A DNA stretch of 8,667 bases from Alphaproteobacteria bacterium (lineage in GTDB: Bacteria; Pseudomonadota; Alphaproteobacteria; UBA6615). A program made the position numbers and the translations under genes. Positions 5,460 through 8,667 of this stretch are shown here, one piece after another (position 1 is the stretch's first letter; every line of letters starts with the position of its first letter). The notes beneath the pieces were generated by a model. The model was given only the letters and a program-made list of their open reading frames with translations, had not been told where the DNA came from and did no database searches. The DNA is taken from positions 1 through 8,667 of the forward strand of contig JAURLR010000168.1 of the NCBI GenBank assembly GCA_030831135.1, given 5' to 3'.

Positions 5460-6308
5460 CTACTCCTGGGCGAAGGACAGAATCTCCTCCGCCAGGATGT
5501 CCGGCTGCTCTTCGTGGATATAATGCCCGCAGTTATCGAGTCCCCGGCCCGTGGCGTGCGGGGCACATGCCTTCCACATCTCCATCACATCGAACACCCC
5601 CATGCCGCCACTGTTGCCCCAGAGAACGCGGATCTTCTCGCGGATCTTTTCCTTTGGGTTTTCGGCATCGATGGCCGGGTTTTCGTCGAGAAGCGCCTTG
5701 TAGTAGGCAAAACCGCCGCGCAAGGCCCCCGGCTTCGAATAGGCCTGCACATACTCGTCGATCGCCTCATCCATATGGGCGGGGTTGTGGTATTTCGGCC
5801 GGAACAGGGTCTGGAGAAACAGCCGGACATCGTGCGCAACCAGCTTCTCGGGCAGATCGGGGACCGCATTCCAGAAGAAATGCCAGGCACCACGCGCCAT
5901 GGCCGGCGTAAAATTCGCAAACATCTGGTCGTGGGGCACGATATCGACCACGTACAGCCGGTCCAGCTCGCCAGGCCAGTCGAGTGCGAACCGGCGTGCG
6001 ACGAGACCGCCCCAGTCGGTTCCCACCAGATAGACTTTCTCCAGGCCCAGTTCGGCGATCAGTGCGCGGATATCGGTCGCGACCGTGCGCATGTCATAGC
6101 CGCTGACCGGTTTGTCGGTATCACCCATCCCCCGCAAATCCGGCGCGATGCACCGGTAATGGGGGGCGAGCAGTTGCATGACCTTGCGCCAGGCATAGGA
6201 TGTCTGCGGCCAGCCGTGGAGCAGAACAAGCGGCTGGCCATTGCCGCAAGCGCGGTAATGAATCTTGATGCCATTGGCTTTGACAACGTGACGCTCGATT
6301 TCAACCAT
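5460..6308 (-). CDS. Alpha/beta hydrolase, epoxide hydrolase / haloalkane dehalogenase-like
   Basis: Soluble hydrolase of 282 residues with an aspartate nucleophile, acting through an alkyl-enzyme ester in known relatives. Visible motifs: HGWP oxyanion loop (31-34), DLRGMGDTDKP (57-67), nucleophile elbow VGTDWGG with D98, likely acid D122 in VVDIVP, and catalytic H262 in NCGHYIHEE. The position of the acid and the cap segment WHFFW (142-146) resemble fluoroacetate dehalogenases, but the two arginines that follow the nucleophile there are W99 and L102 here. The DWGG form is shared by epoxide hydrolases and haloalkane dehalogenases. Substrate cannot be decided. The ATG at 6308 has AGGA at 6-nt spacing (6318-6315); an ATG 39 bp upstream is less likely. 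It appears to lead a two-gene unit with the coiled-coil gene and is divergent from the gene at 6403. Confidence 0.87.
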   Translation of the reverse strand: MVEIERHVVKANGIKIHYRACGNGQPLVLLHGWPQTSYAWRKVMQLLAPHYRCIAPDLRGMGDTDKPVSGYDMRTVATDIRALIAELGLEKVYLVGTDWGGLVARRFALDWPGELDRLYVVDIVPHDQMFANFTPAMARGAWHFFWNAVPDLPEKLVAHDVRLFLQTLFRPKYHNPAHMDEAIDEYVQAYSKPGALRGGFAYYKALLDENPAIDAENPKEKIREKIRVLWGNSGGMGVFDVMEMWKACAPHATGRGLDNCGHYIHEEQPDILAEEILSFAQE

Positions 6309-6402
6309 ATGTTTTCCTGCTGATACGACGGGTCGGGGCTGCAACAATTCGTGAACGTGTCCGTTATGGACCTGTTTCCGAATTCTGCGTTAGGCTTTCA
6401 TT

Positions 6403-7164
6403 ATGCCAGAGCTCGCCACGGTACAAAGCCAGTTTGACCGTTTTGATCTCGTTTCCCGTATCGGGGCACGAGAAGACCGCGAATTGTGCGTGATGTCCTT
6501 TGTCGCCATGTTGGCAGGCGAACGCCATACCGACCGCCCAGCAACAGCCTGCCCCGTGATTGCGGCCTATGTCATCAAGATCAATGACGCCATTGATTGC
6601 GATACCCGTCAGGAGCTCAAACCGCTGGCGGTCCGGATCATGGGCACCAATGACGGTCGCCAGCGCGAACGGGCCTGGGTTCTGGCGCGCGAATGCGTCA
6701 ACGATGTGTTTGCCCGCCAGATGGAAGATGGTGGCGCGTCGGGAGACATCGTGAGTCGTCTTCCACGACTGCCCATGCGGATCGATAATTCTTTTGAATA
6801 CAAGGAATTATCCCGGACACTTCAGGATATAGGTCGAAAATATCACGTTCCCCGCAATTGCCTGTATGATCTGCGCTATCTGCTCCGGGCCTTGGAAAAC
6901 CGTCGCGATGAACTGGTTGCCAGCGCTGAGGCTGTGATGATGATCGATTGCGCGCGCCTGAAGCATTCTCCGGTTGCTGAAAACCCCTACTGGACAAAGG
7001 CGATCGATATGTTTTCGCGCCTGTGCGACGTGGGCGACGGCGAACGGGCGCCTGTTCCGGTGATTGAAGAGCGACTCATGGCAGAGGCCAACCGCGACCG
7101 CATGGCCGCAACCTACGCCCCGATGCTGCTCTGGTTGCTCCCGAAACTGAGAAAATCAGTTTAG
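6403..7164 (+). CDS. Conserved-looking protein of unknown function
   Basis: I cannot assign a function. The protein has 253 residues, appears soluble and has no signal peptide. Residues about 27-83 are the distinctive part: ELCVMSFVAMLAGE, then D44-R45-P46, C50-P51-V52-I53, N61-D62, R69-Q70, L72-K73-P74 and G81-T82. From memory this spacing resembles a domain in many actinobacterial and phage proteins of unknown function, but that could not be searched here. The middle (about 130-175) is helical and charged; residues 238-247 form a short hydrophobic patch before a basic end (KLRK). The ATG at 6403 has only a modest AGG signal 8 nt away. It is transcribed divergently from the hydrolase, with 94 bp between the starts. 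A 7-bp AT-rich hairpin overlaps its stop codon. Confidence 0.75.
   Translation: MPELATVQSQFDRFDLVSRIGAREDRELCVMSFVAMLAGERHTDRPATACPVIAAYVIKINDAIDCDTRQELKPLAVRIMGTNDGRQRERAWVLARECVNDVFARQMEDGGASGDIVSRLPRLPMRIDNSFEYKELSRTLQDIGRKYHVPRNCLYDLRYLLRALENRRDELVASAEAVMMIDCARLKHSPVAENPYWTKAIDMFSRLCDVGDGERAPVPVIEERLMAEANRDRMAATYAPMLLWLLPKLRKSV
7144..7162. repeat. AT-rich hairpin across the stop codon of the 6403 gene
   Basis: AAACTGA (7144-7150), loop GAAAA, TCAGTTT (7156-7162): a perfect 7-bp stem ending at the first base of the TAG stop. The stem is poor in GC and only TTT is available after it, so it would be a weak terminator at best. Confidence 0.35.
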
Positions 7165-7286
7165 AAACAATATATTAAGTCACATCCGAATTTCGACCAT
7201 TTCGCGGCAATTGCGATCCGGCGTTGAATTTTCCTGTCCCCTTCCCAAAGTCTGGTACACCGATGTAACGGAAATGGGAGACGGGT

Positions 7287-7988
7287 ATGGGGGTAGTTGA
7301 AACCATCGCATTAACGATGGGTGTCGCCTGGGCGAGCGGGATCAACCTCTATGCGACCATCGCGACGCTGGGCCTTCTGGGCGCCACCGGGAATATCGAC
7401 CTGCCGCCAGATCTGGAAATCCTGATGGATCCGCTGGTCATCGGCGCTGCGGGCTTCATGTATTTTGTGGAATTCTTTGTCGACAAGACACCTGGCGTGG
7501 ATTCAGGCTGGGATACGATCCACACCTTCATTCGCATTCCCGCCGGGGCGATCCTGGCTGCCGGCGCCGTTGGAGATGTTGGCGCGGGTGCCGAACTTGC
7601 CGCGGTCATCGCTGGCGGAACTCTGGCGGGCGCAACCCATTTCACCAAGGCCGGCGCCCGGCTTGCAATCAACACCTCGCCCGAACCGGTCACGAACTGG
7701 ACGGCTTCGGTGCTTGAGGATGTGGCCGTGATCGCCGGTCTCTGGACGGCACTCCACTATCCGGCAGTCTTCCTGGCGCTGCTGGCTGTATTCGTTCTGT
7801 TGATGATCTGGCTTCTGCCGAAGATCTGGCGCGCTTTGCGAGCGGTCTACCGCAGGATACAGGGTGTTTTCGGAAAGACACCCACGCTTGCGAAGGATGC
7901 TCCGCCGCGTGCAAGCACAGGAACGGCATCCGCCCCAGCCGAAAGTGGCTTCGCACTGAGCTTCAAGGCCGAAGACCCCGAGAAATAG
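7287..7988 (+). CDS. DUF4126 family membrane protein
   Basis: Inner-membrane protein of 233 residues, function unknown for the family. The N-terminal helix (about 5-35) contains the GINLYATIATLGLLG stretch typical of DUF4126. Further hydrophobic segments lie at about 49-66, 83-98, 103-117 and 143-178; the last is long enough to be two segments or a re-entrant one. Family hallmarks seen are EFFVDKTPGVDSGWDTIHTF (62-81) followed by IRIPAGA, and HFTKAGARLAINTSPEP (118-134). The C-terminal 50 residues are polar, A/P/K-rich and probably cytoplasmic. The ATG at 7287 has GGGAG at 6-nt spacing (7276-7280). It ends 8 bp before the end of the convergent acetyltransferase gene, with no terminator between. 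No promoter was clear in the 122-bp gap upstream. Confidence 0.87.
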   Translation: MGVVETIALTMGVAWASGINLYATIATLGLLGATGNIDLPPDLEILMDPLVIGAAGFMYFVEFFVDKTPGVDSGWDTIHTFIRIPAGAILAAGAVGDVGAGAELAAVIAGGTLAGATHFTKAGARLAINTSPEPVTNWTASVLEDVAVIAGLWTALHYPAVFLALLAVFVLLMIWLLPKIWRALRAVYRRIQGVFGKTPTLAKDAPPRASTGTASAPAESGFALSFKAEDPEK

Positions 7989-7996
7989 CCAAGGGT

Positions 7997-8656
7997 TCAG
8001 CCCGTGGCAGCGTGATCCACCAGTTTCAAGCGGTTGGCCATGCAAGCGGGCACCCCCACAAGTCGAACGGAATCGCCGGCATGGCGCGTGACAATCGCGC
8101 CCGCACCAACGGTCACGTCGCGGCCGATCTGGATACCGGGGATCAAGGTCGCCCGCGCGCCGACCAGTGACCGGTCGCCGACGACCGTATCGCCCGTCAG
8201 GCAGGCACCCGGTGCAATATGTGCTCCCTGCCCGACCCGGGCACCGTGTTCGATGATTGCGCCGGTGTTGATCAGGGCTGCGCGACCGATAAAAGCTTCA
8301 GCATTGATAACCGCGCCGGGCATGATCCCGCTACCCGAACCCAGACAGGCGCTCGGAGACACCACGGCAGACGGATCGACCAGCACGGCGAGATCGATTC
8401 CCGCCCGTTGTGCAGCCGCGCACACCGACAGGCGGCGTGTGTTGTCGCCAATCGCAACGAACAGGCTGGTTTGTTCGGGCCAACTCTCGAACAGTGTTTC
8501 CTCGGACATGTGAAGCATCGGCACGCCCAGAACCTCGGTTGCGTGCCGGAATGCAGGGTCGCAGAAGCCGTGAATCGACCAGCCGGCGCGGCGCGCGACA
8601 TCGGCGCAGACACGGCCGTGACCGCCAGCACCAATGATAATCAGGTTTCGCAACAT
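7997..8656 (-). CDS. NeuD/PglD-type sugar O- or N-acetyltransferase (left-handed beta-helix)
   Basis: Predicted acetyl-CoA-dependent enzyme that acetylates a nucleotide-activated amino sugar or sialic acid-like sugar for surface glycans. The protein has 219 residues, normal for the family. Residues 1-90 form a Rossmann-like sugar-nucleotide domain opening with IIIGAGGHGRV (6-16). Residues about 95-200 are hexapeptide repeats of a left-handed beta-helix, and GVPA (201-204) closes the fold as in relatives. The likely catalytic base is H137 in IIEHG, with a second histidine, H146, nine residues on, the same spacing as the two active-site histidines of PglD. The ATG at 8656 is right before the first beta strand; its Shine-Dalgarno is weak and the frame stays open to the window edge, so a slightly longer start or coupling to an upstream gene is possible. 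No other glycan gene is visible here; partners may lie beyond the right edge. Confidence 0.88.
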   Translation of the reverse strand: MLRNLIIIGAGGHGRVCADVARRAGWSIHGFCDPAFRHATEVLGVPMLHMSEETLFESWPEQTSLFVAIGDNTRRLSVCAAAQRAGIDLAVLVDPSAVVSPSACLGSGSGIMPGAVINAEAFIGRAALINTGAIIEHGARVGQGAHIAPGACLTGDTVVGDRSLVGARATLIPGIQIGRDVTVGAGAIVTRHAGDSVRLVGVPACMANRLKLVDHAATG

Positions 8657-8667
8657 CTTGTTTCGGG

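Noticed and set aside
5451..6323. Plus-strand open frame of 290 codons opposite the alpha/beta hydrolase
   Set aside because: It mirrors the hydrolase, whose catalytic motifs are complete on the minus strand; no own motif.
6348..6402. GTCC-GTTAT-GGAC inverted repeat and possible promoters between the hydrolase and the 6403 gene
   Set aside because: Arms are only 4 bp, and the hexamer matches I could build place the start of transcription inside the ribosome binding site or at the start codon.
1..8667. Mobile element, prophage, CRISPR array, toxin-antitoxin or defence system
   Set aside because: No transposase, integrase, spaced repeat array, attachment-site duplication at the tRNA genes, nuclease or toxin motif was seen on either strand.

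Overview
The window reads as ordinary chromosomal sequence from an alphaproteobacterium of fairly high GC content. The main support is the short Psd followed by PssA in a GTG/TGA overlap, the DUF4126 membrane protein, and tRNA-Leu genes with encoded CCA. I cannot place it below class level. I see no phage genes, transposases, CRISPR arrays, toxin-antitoxin modules or biosynthetic cluster.

Layout. Minus strand 1-1331: psd then pssA (pssA runs off the left edge), the two-step route from CDP-diacylglycerol to phosphatidylethanolamine. A 421-bp divergent intergenic region (1332-1752) follows. It holds a good sigma70-like promoter facing psd, a near-perfect 17-bp palindrome just downstream of it, a hairpin, and a 9-bp direct repeat with an 11-bp period facing the next gene. 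Plus strand 1753-3678: a five-pass membrane enzyme of the LTA synthase/OpgB (MdoB) phosphoglycerol transferase family, most likely starting at a TTG. A strong bidirectional terminator separates it from two tandem minus-strand tRNA-Leu genes (GAG then CAG).

Then come a two-domain universal stress protein (plus, 4137-5000), a minus-strand pair made of an alpha/beta hydrolase (5460-6308) and a small coiled-coil protein (5013-5429), a plus-strand protein of unknown function (6403-7164), a DUF4126 membrane protein (plus, 7287-7988), and a NeuD/PglD-type acetyltransferase (minus, 7997-8656).

Working together: psd and pssA are clearly one unit. The divergent phosphoglycerol transferase homologue uses a phospholipid as donor in characterised relatives, so the left third is plausibly a lipid/envelope head-group locus; that is inference from position and family. 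The right half looks like single genes on alternating strands with very short convergent gaps (12 and 8 bp), with no evident common pathway. The points most worth a second look are the control signals at 1450-1650, the hydrolase that has the fluoroacetate-dehalogenase fold signature but lacks its carboxylate-binding arginines, and the uncharacterised protein at 6403-7164. I found no convincing new multi-gene system.
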